Assembly: GCA_027488855.1 (NCBI GenBank)
Contig: JAIYAV010000260.1
Location: forward strand, 1-49,454
Origin: Saprospiraceae bacterium
Lineage (GTDB): Bacteria > Bacteroidota > Bacteroidia > Chitinophagales > Saprospiraceae
Length of the DNA stretch: 49,454 nucleotides
Direction of reading: 5' to 3'
In this document: positions 34,409 to 42,409 of the stretch, in pieces
How the letters are laid out: each line of letters starts with the position of its first letter
How positions within the stretch are numbered: the stretch's first letter is position 1
Translations under genes and position numbers: made by a program
Notes under the pieces: generated by a model
Databases searched by the model: none
What the model was told of the DNA's origin: nothing
The model's input: only the letters and a program-made list of their open reading frames with translations

Positions 34409-34470
34409 AAATGAAAAATGAAAAATGAAAAATGAAGATAAACAAGTTTAAACAAGCTTAAACATGCTTT
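34409..34470. repeat. Orphan heptamer array resembling a single arm of family A
   Basis: Three GAAAAAT heptamers and flanks (34409-34436) are the same unit used in the arms of copy 3 at 27.8 kb, but there is no core and no reverse-complement arm. It is followed by three approximate 10-mers, AACAAGTTTA, AACAAGCTTA and AACATGCTTT (34441-34470). Like the full elements, it lies immediately beyond a gene end (the PAP2 gene stop at 34470). Confidence 0.6.
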
Positions 34471-35102
34471 TATACTCTTGCTAACATTTTTTGTTCAACT
34501 CGATTCAGAACGTAATAAGCCAGGATCCCGAGCCCAACACCCAAGATGGCCCCTAAGTATACATCTTCAAAAAAATGCTGAACGAGGTACATTCTTGAAA
34601 CGCCCACCAGTAAAGCAATGCAAAAACAGGTGATGCTCAGCCAGGGTTTGCGCGGAAAACAAAAAGCCAAAAAAGAAAAAAGTGCAAATGCAGCCATGGT
34701 GTGCCCCGATGGGAAGCTCGTTAGCCCTTTACTGACTTCTATACCGGGTACTAAATCCAGCTTAGACAGCAGCCCACTTTGGCTAAAATAACGATAAGGT
34801 CGGGGGTGCTGGAACCAGGATTTGCCTACCCAGGCCAACAGCGAAACGGCAATACCAACAAGGGGTATCCCCCAGGCTGCCCGGCGTTTGTACACCAATA
34901 AAATGAGGAACACCGCCAAATAACCGTACCCTTCACCTACCTTGGTGAACCATCTAAAAAAGAAGTCTGCCCAGGGGGTACGCTGGTCATTCAATTGCAT
35001 CAACAATTCCCCTTTTCCATAAAGCAATAAGGGTATTCCACCGATCAAAAACAGGGCAAAAGCCGTAAAAAACCAAGGATTATCCTTGAACAGTTTTGGC
35101 AT
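34470..35102 (-). CDS. PAP2-family phosphatase
   Basis: 210 residues with about six hydrophobic helices. The three PAP2 signatures are present: KSWFQHPRP (motif C1, Lys and Arg), SFPSGHTMAAFALF (C2, His) and SRMYLVQHFFEDVYLGAILG (C3, Arg, His and Asp). It acts in the membrane on a lipid pyrophosphate or phosphate, for example undecaprenyl pyrophosphate recycling or lipid A phosphate removal. Its start overlaps the LptF/G-type gene by 23 bp, which implies translational coupling and an envelope-related role. Confidence 0.9.
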   Translation of the reverse strand: MPKLFKDNPWFFTAFALFLIGGIPLLLYGKGELLMQLNDQRTPWADFFFRWFTKVGEGYGYLAVFLILLVYKRRAAWGIPLVGIAVSLLAWVGKSWFQHPRPYRYFSQSGLLSKLDLVPGIEVSKGLTSFPSGHTMAAFALFSFLAFCFPRKPWLSITCFCIALLVGVSRMYLVQHFFEDVYLGAILGVGLGILAYYVLNRVEQKMLARV

Positions 35103-36705
35103 TTCTGAATCGTTTCAAAAGGTTTTGGAAAAAATAACGCACACCTTCAAACAAGTTTAAAGGCTGATCATTCATGGCTTTGTAGGTCAGCCACATGCCC
35201 AACGGCATCAAAATGATGCAAGGTATCCAGGCCGCTAAATAGGCTGAAACGACGAAGGTTTCGGCAATTTTGCGGCAAAAGATGGTCAGGATCACAAAAA
35301 GCATAAAAAATACAATCGCGACCAGGAGGGGATACCCAAATCCACCCTTGCGCACAATGGCACCCATCGGCGCACCGATGAACATAAAAATGAAACACAC
35401 TGCGGCAATGCTGTATTTCATTTGCCAATCGTAAATGAACTTGACCCGATTTTCTTTGGTCGCGTCCAAAGAGGCTGTGGTACTAAAGGTCTGGTTTTGT
35501 ACCCCCCGTGCCGCCGATTCCGCACGCCCCCGCAGGGTAGTTTTGTCTGCATCACTAAAGGTATCGGCAAATTTAGTCACTACCCCAATTGGTTTGGCCC
35601 TTTTTAAAATAGTGGAGCGGGCAATCCCGATGCTGATGCTATGGGTGGAATCGAATGTGGATTCGATCGGTGTCGAAACGTTGAGCGGCGTAGGGCCTGA
35701 ACCGGAATTACTGGCTTGATCGGTCGCCCGGGTATTGGCTTTTTTAATTTCTTCACGCAGGTAGGTACTGTCCATTTTAAAAATCGACAGGTAATTGGCC
35801 ACATAATTTCCGGCAGTGACGGTACGCTTGTTGATGTCGAGCTCCATCGAGTCTGCTGCTGCCTTGAGCGCACGGGAGTCCATGGTTTGGCGGCTTTGTT
35901 TGAACAATTCCTCGTTGGTGCGGCTCAGGGAAAATTCACTCAGATCGAAAACTTTGGTGAATTGTTTGAAACCGGTCCGGATAAAAGGGTATTTGCTTTG
36001 GCTGCTCGCCTGATAGCCTCTGGATTCAATACATTGTGTGCCGTTGCGCAGCCGCATCACAAAAATATTCCCGCCTTCAGCGCTGAACATTTCACCATCT
36101 TTGGCCGTGATGACGGTGTATTTTCCGGAGTTCGACTCGGTATGGTCGTAAATGATCACATCTTTGATGGTACGGCCATCCCCCATTTTTTGACCAATAT
36201 GAATGGTGAAGCCCTGGAAATCGTCGTTAAAAACACCCACATCCAGGCGCAAGGCCGGTTTGGTTTGTTGAATGTCCCACATCCGAGAGCCAAACTTGAG
36301 GTTGGCCGCAGGGATCAAATAATCAGAACAATACCAGGAAAAAGCTACCGCAAAAAGGGCAAAAACCAGCAGCGGCCGCATGATTCGCACCAGGGACAAG
36401 CCTGCTGATTTCATGCTGGACAGCTCGTAATGCTCGGCAAAATTCCCCATCATCATCACTGAAGAAAGCAGAATACCCAGTGGCAAGGCCATCGTAAAAA
36501 AGCTCACCGCCCGGTACGACAATAATTCAATGACCGTGAAAAAGCCCAAACCTTTTCCGGCCAGATCGTCGATGTAAATCCACAACATCTGCATCAACAA
36601 CACAAACAAAGACACTGAAAAAGCCACTAGAAATGGAGGGATAAAGCTGGTAATTACCAACTCGTCGATCCTTTTTAGCCTGGGCAATTTGCTCAAAATA
36701 CTCAT
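35080..36705 (-). CDS. LptF/LptG-family lipopolysaccharide export permease
   Basis: 541 residues. N-terminal transmembrane segments carry the family signature SFIPPFLVAFSVSLFVLLMQ and TMALPLGILLSSVMMMGNFA; three further helices lie near the C terminus (VCFIFMFIGAPMGAIVRKGG and onward). Between them is a large periplasmic beta-jellyroll (about 120-290) and a variable low-complexity insert (about 290-400) seen in Bacteroidetes members. It forms the membrane half of the LptBFG ABC extractor that starts LPS transport to the outer membrane. Whether it is LptF or LptG cannot be told by eye. Confidence 0.9.
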   Translation of the reverse strand: MSILSKLPRLKRIDELVITSFIPPFLVAFSVSLFVLLMQMLWIYIDDLAGKGLGFFTVIELLSYRAVSFFTMALPLGILLSSVMMMGNFAEHYELSSMKSAGLSLVRIMRPLLVFALFAVAFSWYCSDYLIPAANLKFGSRMWDIQQTKPALRLDVGVFNDDFQGFTIHIGQKMGDGRTIKDVIIYDHTESNSGKYTVITAKDGEMFSAEGGNIFVMRLRNGTQCIESRGYQASSQSKYPFIRTGFKQFTKVFDLSEFSLSRTNEELFKQSRQTMDSRALKAAADSMELDINKRTVTAGNYVANYLSIFKMDSTYLREEIKKANTRATDQASNSGSGPTPLNVSTPIESTFDSTHSISIGIARSTILKRAKPIGVVTKFADTFSDADKTTLRGRAESAARGVQNQTFSTTASLDATKENRVKFIYDWQMKYSIAAVCFIFMFIGAPMGAIVRKGGFGYPLLVAIVFFMLFVILTIFCRKIAETFVVSAYLAAWIPCIILMPLGMWLTYKAMNDQPLNLFEGVRYFFQNLLKRFRNAKTVQG

Positions 36706-36898
36706 CCGCTACACATTTCGAAACTTAAAAGTAAACACTCACAAATACGATGCAATTTCAATGAAAAACGCTGCACTTGCAAATCGTTTTTTGAAAAACA
36801 GCAATAAAACAGGGCGTTCAAAATTTTTTCAAAAAAAATCAGCTTTCTGTAACTTTATTTTTTCTCTGTCGTCTTCCATTTGTTTACGCCAAGCAGCT

Positions 36899-37405
36899 AT
36901 GAACCCGACTGATTTTAAAAACACCATCCTGCCATACAAGGACAAAATGTTCCGCCTGGCTTTGCGCTTGTTGAACAAGCGGGAAGAGGCGGAGGATTTG
37001 GTCCAGGAAGCCTTGATCAAACTTTGGCAGCAACAGGATCGTTTGGCGGAGGTGCAAAACATTGAAGCCTGGGTGATTCGCCTGACCAAAAATCAGTGCA
37101 TCGATCGCCTACGCGGCAGCAAAAATGGGCACAAGGAATGGAAGGATGGCCTGGATTGGGCCGATTCAACCCCCTTGCCCGATGCGCGCACCGAATCGGC
37201 GGATACCATGAACAACTTGCAAAAACTCATGGAACGCCTGCCTGAAAACCAACGCCTCGTGATGCAATTGCGCGATGTAGAAGGCATGAGTTACCAGGAA
37301 GTGACCGAGGCATTGGACATTCCATTGGCTCAGGTGAAAATCAACCTATTCCGGGCGCGGCAAACCATGAAAAGTATATTGAGTAGTAAAACCCCAAAAG
37401 TTTAA
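36899..37405 (+). CDS. ECF sigma factor of the DUF4252 operon
   Basis: 168 residues from the ATG at 36899; the frame is open from 36689, but the extension is basic low-complexity sequence. Region 2 has YKDKMFRLALRLLNKREEAE and DLVQEALIKLWQQQDRL; region 4 has LPENQRLVMQLRDVEGMSYQ, EVTEALDIPLAQVKINLFRA. It diverges from the LptF/G gene. Its stop codon is 5 bp before the anti-sigma start, so the pair is tightly coupled. It probably controls its own operon. Confidence 0.93.
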   Translation: MNPTDFKNTILPYKDKMFRLALRLLNKREEAEDLVQEALIKLWQQQDRLAEVQNIEAWVIRLTKNQCIDRLRGSKNGHKEWKDGLDWADSTPLPDARTESADTMNNLQKLMERLPENQRLVMQLRDVEGMSYQEVTEALDIPLAQVKINLFRARQTMKSILSSKTPKV

Positions 37406-37410
37406 ATACC

Positions 37411-37932
37411 ATGAAACAACAGCAAATTCAATCCCTTTTGGACAAGTACTTCGCTGGCGAAAGCAGCCTGCAAGAAGAAGCCCAACTGCGGCAATTGTTA
37501 CAAACAGAACCCATTTCAGCAGAACATTTGACTTACCGCGAATGGTTTCAACTGCTGGAAGAAGAGGCTGAGCTGAGTCTAGGCGACGATTTTGATGCCA
37601 AAGTGATGGCCGCAATCGAAACATCCAGCAAGCCAAAACCAGTGATTCGCACACTTTCAGTAGCCTGGGTTTTGCGCATCGCCGCAGTATTCGCGCTGGT
37701 GGCCACTGGATTGTGGTGGTTGGTTCGCTCCAATCCAGTTGAGCAACCCATTGTCGCCGAGGCAGAGGTGAAGGTCATCGACTGGTCCAAATACGAACCC
37801 AAAACCGTGGAAGAAGCCTACGAAGTTACCCGCAAAGCCTTGCGTAAGGTAGCCACCGAATTCAACGAAGGTACCGCCATTGCAACCCAGAGTATTGATA
37901 AAATGGGGGAAATGGGGAAACTGATTAAATGA
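37411..37932 (+). CDS. Anti-sigma factor of the DUF4252 operon
   Basis: 173 residues. The N-terminal third is acidic and helical (LLDKYFAGESSLQEEAQLRQ), typical of Bacteroidetes sigma-binding domains. A single transmembrane helix follows (VLRIAAVFALVATGLWWLV) and then a short C-terminal periplasmic tail with SKYEPKTVEEAYEVTRKALR. No FecR or RskA domain is present. The gene lies 5 bp behind an ECF sigma gene and ahead of three DUF4252 genes, so it is assigned as the cognate anti-sigma protein by position and layout. Confidence 0.8.
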   Translation: MKQQQIQSLLDKYFAGESSLQEEAQLRQLLQTEPISAEHLTYREWFQLLEEEAELSLGDDFDAKVMAAIETSSKPKPVIRTLSVAWVLRIAAVFALVATGLWWLVRSNPVEQPIVAEAEVKVIDWSKYEPKTVEEAYEVTRKALRKVATEFNEGTAIATQSIDKMGEMGKLIK

Positions 37933-37953
37933 CATCTTTTTAAACCAAACAAT

Positions 37954-38478
37954 ATGAAAATCAAGCATTTTTTCACCCTGGCCATCCTTGCCTTGGCCGC
38001 TGTAAATGGTCTGGCCCAAGGTGCTACGAGCACCACTGCCAGTGCCATCGACAAGTATTTCTCCAGTTACGTGGAGGACAAACGTTTTGATGTGGTGTAC
38101 ATCAGTCCCAAATTGTTCCAGATGATCGGTAAAATTGATTCTAAAATCCTGGATATGGAGGATGACGCTGAAGCCAAAGCCGTGCTGGAAATGGCCAAAG
38201 ACCTCCAGGGGCTGCGCATCCTGACCACCGACGAAACGCCAGAAGTGTTTTACAAAGAAGCCAAAGCCAAAATCAATACCAAAGAGTACGAGGTGTTGTT
38301 GACGGTGCGCGACAAAGACGGTGACAATGTGGAATTTTTGATCAAGGAAAGCAACAACGTCATCCAGGAACTCCTGCTCTTGTCTGGTGGCAAGGATGAA
38401 TTTGTACTCCTGAGCTTCATGGGCAACCTGGACTTGAACAAAATCACCCGCTTGGCCAAAGAAATTGAGAAGAAATGA
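37954..38478 (+). CDS. DUF4252 protein, paralogue 1
   Basis: 174 residues with a signal peptide (MKIKHFFTLAILALAAVNGL, cleaved near AQG). The mature domain is the DUF4252 pattern; its most conserved part is EFLIKESNNVIQELLLLSGG with DEFVLLSFMGNL. The function is unknown; the family is a Bacteroidetes exported protein often found with ECF sigma systems. Its end overlaps the next paralogue by 4 bp (ATGA), indicating translational coupling. Confidence 0.88.
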   Translation: MKIKHFFTLAILALAAVNGLAQGATSTTASAIDKYFSSYVEDKRFDVVYISPKLFQMIGKIDSKILDMEDDAEAKAVLEMAKDLQGLRILTTDETPEVFYKEAKAKINTKEYEVLLTVRDKDGDNVEFLIKESNNVIQELLLLSGGKDEFVLLSFMGNLDLNKITRLAKEIEKK

Positions 38479-39020
38479 GAACGGCGATCCTCCTCCTGAC
38501 CCTGGCCGCCCTGAGTGGCAGCTTATCCGCTCAAAGCTCGGTGGCCGAATTTTACCAGAAATTCAAAAAACAGGAAGAAGTTACCAACTTCAAATTACCG
38601 GGTTGGTTGGTTTGGATTGGCACGGGGCTCGTGTACAACAGCATTAAGGACGAAGAAACCCGCACCTGGCTGCGCCTCGCCCGAAAATTGGGCAAATTTC
38701 GCCTGATGCAGAGTGAAAACAGCAACAGCATCACCAAGGAGGATTTGTCGAATTTCGTTAGTGGACTTAGGGGGAACAATGGTTACGATGACCTGATCTA
38801 TGTTCGCAATGAAGACACCGACCTCAACATCATGATTCGGGAAGGCGCCAATGGCCGCCTCAAAGAACTGCTGGTGGTAGGCAGCGATGATGGCGAAACC
38901 ATCTTTTTAAGTGCCAAAACTCGCCTGCGCATGAAGGACATCAACGAGGTGCTGAATCATTACCTGAAGGAACTGGGCTGGAAAGAAAAAGCCAAAGCCA
39001 AAAAATCACCTCAAGCCTAA
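38475..39020 (+). CDS. DUF4252 protein, paralogue 2
   Basis: 181 residues with a short signal peptide (MRTAILLLTLAALSGSLSAQ). The domain matches paralogue 1 with changes: the KESNNVI segment reads IMIREGANGRLKELLVVG, so it lacks the conserved serine/asparagine pair, and it ends in a basic Lys-rich tail. It starts inside the previous stop codon. Divergence in this strip suggests a distinct ligand or partner. The function is unknown. Confidence 0.85.
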   Translation: MRTAILLLTLAALSGSLSAQSSVAEFYQKFKKQEEVTNFKLPGWLVWIGTGLVYNSIKDEETRTWLRLARKLGKFRLMQSENSNSITKEDLSNFVSGLRGNNGYDDLIYVRNEDTDLNIMIREGANGRLKELLVVGSDDGETIFLSAKTRLRMKDINEVLNHYLKELGWKEKAKAKKSPQA

Positions 39021-39028
39021 TCGATACA

Positions 39029-39044
39029 GCTGCCGCCTGGCAGC
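39029..39044. repeat. Single short REP-like palindrome GCTGCC-GCCT-GGCAGC
   Basis: A perfect 6-bp stem with a 4-nt loop between the second and third DUF4252 genes. The stem sequence GCTGCC/GGCAGC recurs in the concentric element at 43.4-43.7 kb, so this looks like a solitary unit of the same REP-like class. Confidence 0.55.
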
Positions 39045-39078
39045 ACATTTGCACACTCGCTCAAAACTCATCAACACC

Positions 39079-39606
39079 ATGAAAAAGATTATTTTTAGCC
39101 TGGCACTGCTGGGCCTGGGCTTCGCCTTGCCTGCTCAAAACCAGGTGGTACAGGATTTCATGCGCAAATTCGGCAAATACGAACAAGCTACCCGCCTCAA
39201 CATCGGTGGTTTGTTTCTCAAACTTGCCGCCAAAGAAAGCGACGACGATGAAGCCATGCGCATCATGCGCAGCATTTCCAGTCTGCACCTGCTCAATTTT
39301 GACGAGGGAAACCCCGTAGAAGCCAACGACGTCAACCACCTAATGGAACAATTGCGGGCCAACAAATTTGAAGACCTGGCCTACTTCAAAGGGGAGGATG
39401 CCCATGTGCGCTTCATGATCAAGGAAAGCAATGACGTCATCACGGATTTGGTCATGATCGTCAAAGGTGACAAAAATTTCCTCTTGCTCAATCTGGAGGG
39501 CCGCCTGAAGTACACCGACTTGAATGATTTTAACATGGAGGTGAATGGCAGCAAGGAGTTCAAACGACTGCCTGAGGATCGGAAGAAATTGCCGAAGAAG
39601 GTGTGA
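39079..39606 (+). CDS. DUF4252 protein, paralogue 3
   Basis: 175 residues from the ATG at 39079 (MKKIIFSLALLGLGFALPAQ, a clean signal peptide). The open frame begins at a TTG 30 bp earlier, but that would prefix charged residues to the signal. It contains RFMIKESNDVITDLVMIVKG, close to paralogue 1. It is the last gene of the ECF-controlled operon. A 64-bp perfect palindrome starts 2 bp after its stop codon. Confidence 0.88.
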   Translation: MKKIIFSLALLGLGFALPAQNQVVQDFMRKFGKYEQATRLNIGGLFLKLAAKESDDDEAMRIMRSISSLHLLNFDEGNPVEANDVNHLMEQLRANKFEDLAYFKGEDAHVRFMIKESNDVITDLVMIVKGDKNFLLLNLEGRLKYTDLNDFNMEVNGSKEFKRLPEDRKKLPKKV

Positions 39607-39608
39607 GC

Positions 39609-39672
39609 TTAAATCCAATAAAAAAGGGTCAAGTTTTGAATTCAAAACTTGACCCTTTTTTATTGGATTTAA
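39609..39672. terminator. 64-bp perfect palindrome without spacer, shared convergent terminator
   Basis: 32-bp arms meet at a central GAATTC (39638-39643) with no mismatch and no loop. Each arm includes AAAAAGGGTCAAGTTTTGAA or its complement, so either transcript would end in a strong hairpin followed by a T-rich strand. It fills the gap between the convergent DUF4252 and M23 peptidase genes. Confidence 0.9.
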
Positions 39673-39678
39673 AATTTT

Positions 39679-41064
39679 TTACGGCGCTACCGCCCCTTCC
39701 ACTTTTATCTCCTTCAACATCGCCATATACTTGTCGCGAATCGGCGCGAATTTTTCCATTTCAACCTTCGGCAGTGGCTCCGGTGGTGGCAGTTTCAAAC
39801 CATTGTGGTTGACCTGACGGCCATTCATCCAGAAGCGGAAACAAACGTGTGGGCCAGTTGCCAAACCCGTGGAACCTACATACCCAATTACCTGACCTTG
39901 TGAAACCCGTGCTCCTGGGCGTATGCCCCGTGCAAAAGCCTGCATGTGCAAGTATTGCGTTTGTACCTGACCCGTGTGTTTGAGTTTGACAAAGTTGCCA
40001 TTGCCACCTCGGCGGGTTGCTTCCATTACCGTACCATCACCAACGGCAATAATTGGCGTACCATAAGGCGCTGCATAATCCGTACCGAAGTGTGGGCGTA
40101 CTGTACCCAAAATCGGGTGCAAACGACGCATGTTGAAACCCGAAGAAATGCGGACATATTTGACTGGAGCACGTAGGAAGCCCTTTTTCATCGGGCGACC
40201 ATCTTGATCGTAATAGCCTGTATACTGAGGGCTTTCGTAGTAGAAAGCATATTTTTCCTTGTTGTCGTTTTTGTAACAGGCTGCGTGTACCCGACCCGGA
40301 TCAACCGCCTGGCCTTCTACATAGTGCTGATCGTATACCGCTTTGAATTCTTCACCACGGTTGAGGTGATGGAAATCCACACTCCATTTAAGGGCTTCTT
40401 CCAAGGATTTGATCAAAGCTGGATCTTCCCCAACCCGCTCCATGGATTCCCACAAGGAAGATTCAACAATTACACCCGACGAACGGATTGCTGTGGTAAT
40501 GGGTCTTTCCACTTTTTCAATAAACAGGGAATCTTTCAAATGAAAGACGTAATACTTATAAAGGTTGGGCTCATAGATCATGTAATCTGGCCCTTGAGTA
40601 GAATCTTTGGATAAAATCAGGTAGGGTTTATCTGCGGTAAGGTCGCGTACATCAAACACGTCGCGGCTGTTGCGCACCAGGTTGTCAATGTCGGCATATT
40701 CCATGTTGTGGCTCACCAAAATGTCTCCCAGGTTTTCGTTGCGGTGAAACTCCGACTCAAATACCTGGAAAGTATCGAGTGCAAAACCATACTTGATGGT
40801 TGGAACCACTACGGGGAAAGCCCCAATGGGTGCATTGCGGTCTTTGCCTAGTAAAGAAGCCTTGAGGTGGCGGGAAGTGCTGGGCGAAACGGCTAGCGTT
40901 AAAATCAATCCCAAGCCTAGTGTACCGATTATGACCCACGTCCAGTTGAGCCGCGTGAGTTGCTCACGCAGTCTAAAAGGAATTTTTGTGTTCAACACTG
41001 TTTGCAGTTTATAGGTCTCATGCTCGCTATCGATTACCGTGCGAAAGGGGGGATATGTGAGCAC
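39679..41064 (-). CDS. M23-family peptidoglycan endopeptidase
   Basis: 461 residues from a GTG at 41064; a GTG at 40998 is an alternative. A transmembrane helix (TWVIIGTLGLGLILTLAVS) anchors it. A LysM-like/OapA-like region (about 100-230) precedes the M23 domain (about 315-430): PHFGTDYAAPYGTPI gives the zinc ligands His and Asp, YLHM supplies a catalytic His, and the final motif is TGPHVCFRFW. The usual HxH is therefore HxC. It cuts peptidoglycan cross-links during growth or division. No activating partner gene is seen nearby. Confidence 0.9.
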   Translation of the reverse strand: MLTYPPFRTVIDSEHETYKLQTVLNTKIPFRLREQLTRLNWTWVIIGTLGLGLILTLAVSPSTSRHLKASLLGKDRNAPIGAFPVVVPTIKYGFALDTFQVFESEFHRNENLGDILVSHNMEYADIDNLVRNSRDVFDVRDLTADKPYLILSKDSTQGPDYMIYEPNLYKYYVFHLKDSLFIEKVERPITTAIRSSGVIVESSLWESMERVGEDPALIKSLEEALKWSVDFHHLNRGEEFKAVYDQHYVEGQAVDPGRVHAACYKNDNKEKYAFYYESPQYTGYYDQDGRPMKKGFLRAPVKYVRISSGFNMRRLHPILGTVRPHFGTDYAAPYGTPIIAVGDGTVMEATRRGGNGNFVKLKHTGQVQTQYLHMQAFARGIRPGARVSQGQVIGYVGSTGLATGPHVCFRFWMNGRQVNHNGLKLPPPEPLPKVEMEKFAPIRDKYMAMLKEIKVEGAVAP

Positions 41065-41198
41065 TGCCTAATGTTACGAATAATGCCTTTGTGCAAATAT
41101 AGAAAAGAGAACGGAACGATAACAAGAATGTTGTGATTTTTAACACACATCGAGTGTTCTTTTTTGTACTTAGCACAGTGTCGTCGGGACAAGTCTTG

Positions 41199-41206
41199 TA
41201 TATTTG
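41199..41206 (+). promoter_or_regulatory. TATATTTG -7 box ahead of purM
   Basis: TATATTTG at 41199-41206 matches the Bacteroidetes -7 pattern, 30 bp before the ATG at 41237. No good TTG -33 box is found at the usual distance, so the call is tentative. Confidence 0.35.
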
Positions 41207-41236
41207 CGGCACATTTTGTCAACCATAAATTAAAAA

Positions 41237-42409
41237 ATGGACCAATACCGCTATGATCAACGGGGCGTTTCGGCCAGTAAAGACGAAGTACACGCGGCGA
41301 TCAAAAATCTGGATAAGGGATTGTATCCCAATGCTTTTTGTAAAATCATCCCCGATGTAGCGGGTATGGATCCTGATTATTGCAACTTGATGCATGCCGA
41401 TACTGCTGGCACCAAAACCAGCCTGGCTTACCTGTACTGGAGAGAAACCGGCGACCTGAGTGTGTGGAAGGGCATTGCCCAAGATGCCATCGTGATGAAC
41501 CTCGATGACATGGGCTGTGTAGGTTGTATCGACAATATTTTGCTTTCCTCTACCATCGGTCGCAACAAAAAACTCATCACGGGTGAAGTAATCAGTACGC
41601 TCATCAATGCTACCACTGAGTTGGTTGATCAACTAACGGCCCTGGGCATCAACGTTTTTTTGACCGGAGGTGAAACTGCTGATGTGGGCGACATTGTACG
41701 CACCATCGACGTAGGCTATACTGCCTTTGCCCGCATGCCTCGTGCTGAGGTCATCAGCAACAACATCCAGGCGGGTGATGTTGTCGTGGGCCTATCTTCA
41801 GCAGGTCAAACGACTTATGAAACCGAATACAACGGCGGCATGGGCAGCAATGGCCTGACTTCGGCCCGGCATGACGTACTCGATCATGAATACGCGGCAA
41901 AATACCCCGAAACCTTCGATCCGTCTACTCCCGAAAGTTTGGTCTATTCCGGTAAACGTAAACTGACCGAAACCATCAACATCCAGGGTCAGGAAATCCC
42001 GATTGGCAAATTGATTTTGTCACCCACCCGTACTTTTTTGCCTTTTATCAAGCCCCTGCTGGAGCAATTGCGCCCCCACATTCACGGCATGATTCACTGC
42101 ACGGGTGGTGGCCAAACCAAGGTGTTGAAGTTTTTGGACAACAAAAAGGTCGTCAAAAATGACCTGCTGCCTACCCCGCCGCTATTCCAACTGATCCAGG
42201 CGGAATCGGGAGCTACCTGGAAAGAAATGTACCAGGTGTTCAACATGGGGCAACGTTTGGAGGTGTACCTGCCCGCAGCTTATGCCCAGCAGGTGATCGA
42301 ACTGGCGCAGTCTTTCAACATTGAGGCCAAAGTAGTCGGGCACGTTGAAGAAAATCCATTCAATCAGGTCAGTATCTTCAGCCCTTATGGACACTTCGAA
42401 TACCAATAA
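41237..42409 (+). CDS. purM: Phosphoribosylformylglycinamidine cyclo-ligase (AIR synthase)
   Basis: 390 residues, the longer Bacteroidetes type. The signatures MHADTAGTKTSLAY, DAIVMNLDDMGCVG, FLTGGETADVGDI and VGLSSAGQTTYE are visible. It catalyses FGAM to AIR in purine synthesis. It is the first gene of a transcript with nth, whose start codon (42387) lies inside the last 23 bp of purM, so translation is coupled. Confidence 0.95.
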   Translation: MDQYRYDQRGVSASKDEVHAAIKNLDKGLYPNAFCKIIPDVAGMDPDYCNLMHADTAGTKTSLAYLYWRETGDLSVWKGIAQDAIVMNLDDMGCVGCIDNILLSSTIGRNKKLITGEVISTLINATTELVDQLTALGINVFLTGGETADVGDIVRTIDVGYTAFARMPRAEVISNNIQAGDVVVGLSSAGQTTYETEYNGGMGSNGLTSARHDVLDHEYAAKYPETFDPSTPESLVYSGKRKLTETINIQGQEIPIGKLILSPTRTFLPFIKPLLEQLRPHIHGMIHCTGGGQTKVLKFLDNKKVVKNDLLPTPPLFQLIQAESGATWKEMYQVFNMGQRLEVYLPAAYAQQVIELAQSFNIEAKVVGHVEENPFNQVSIFSPYGHFEYQ

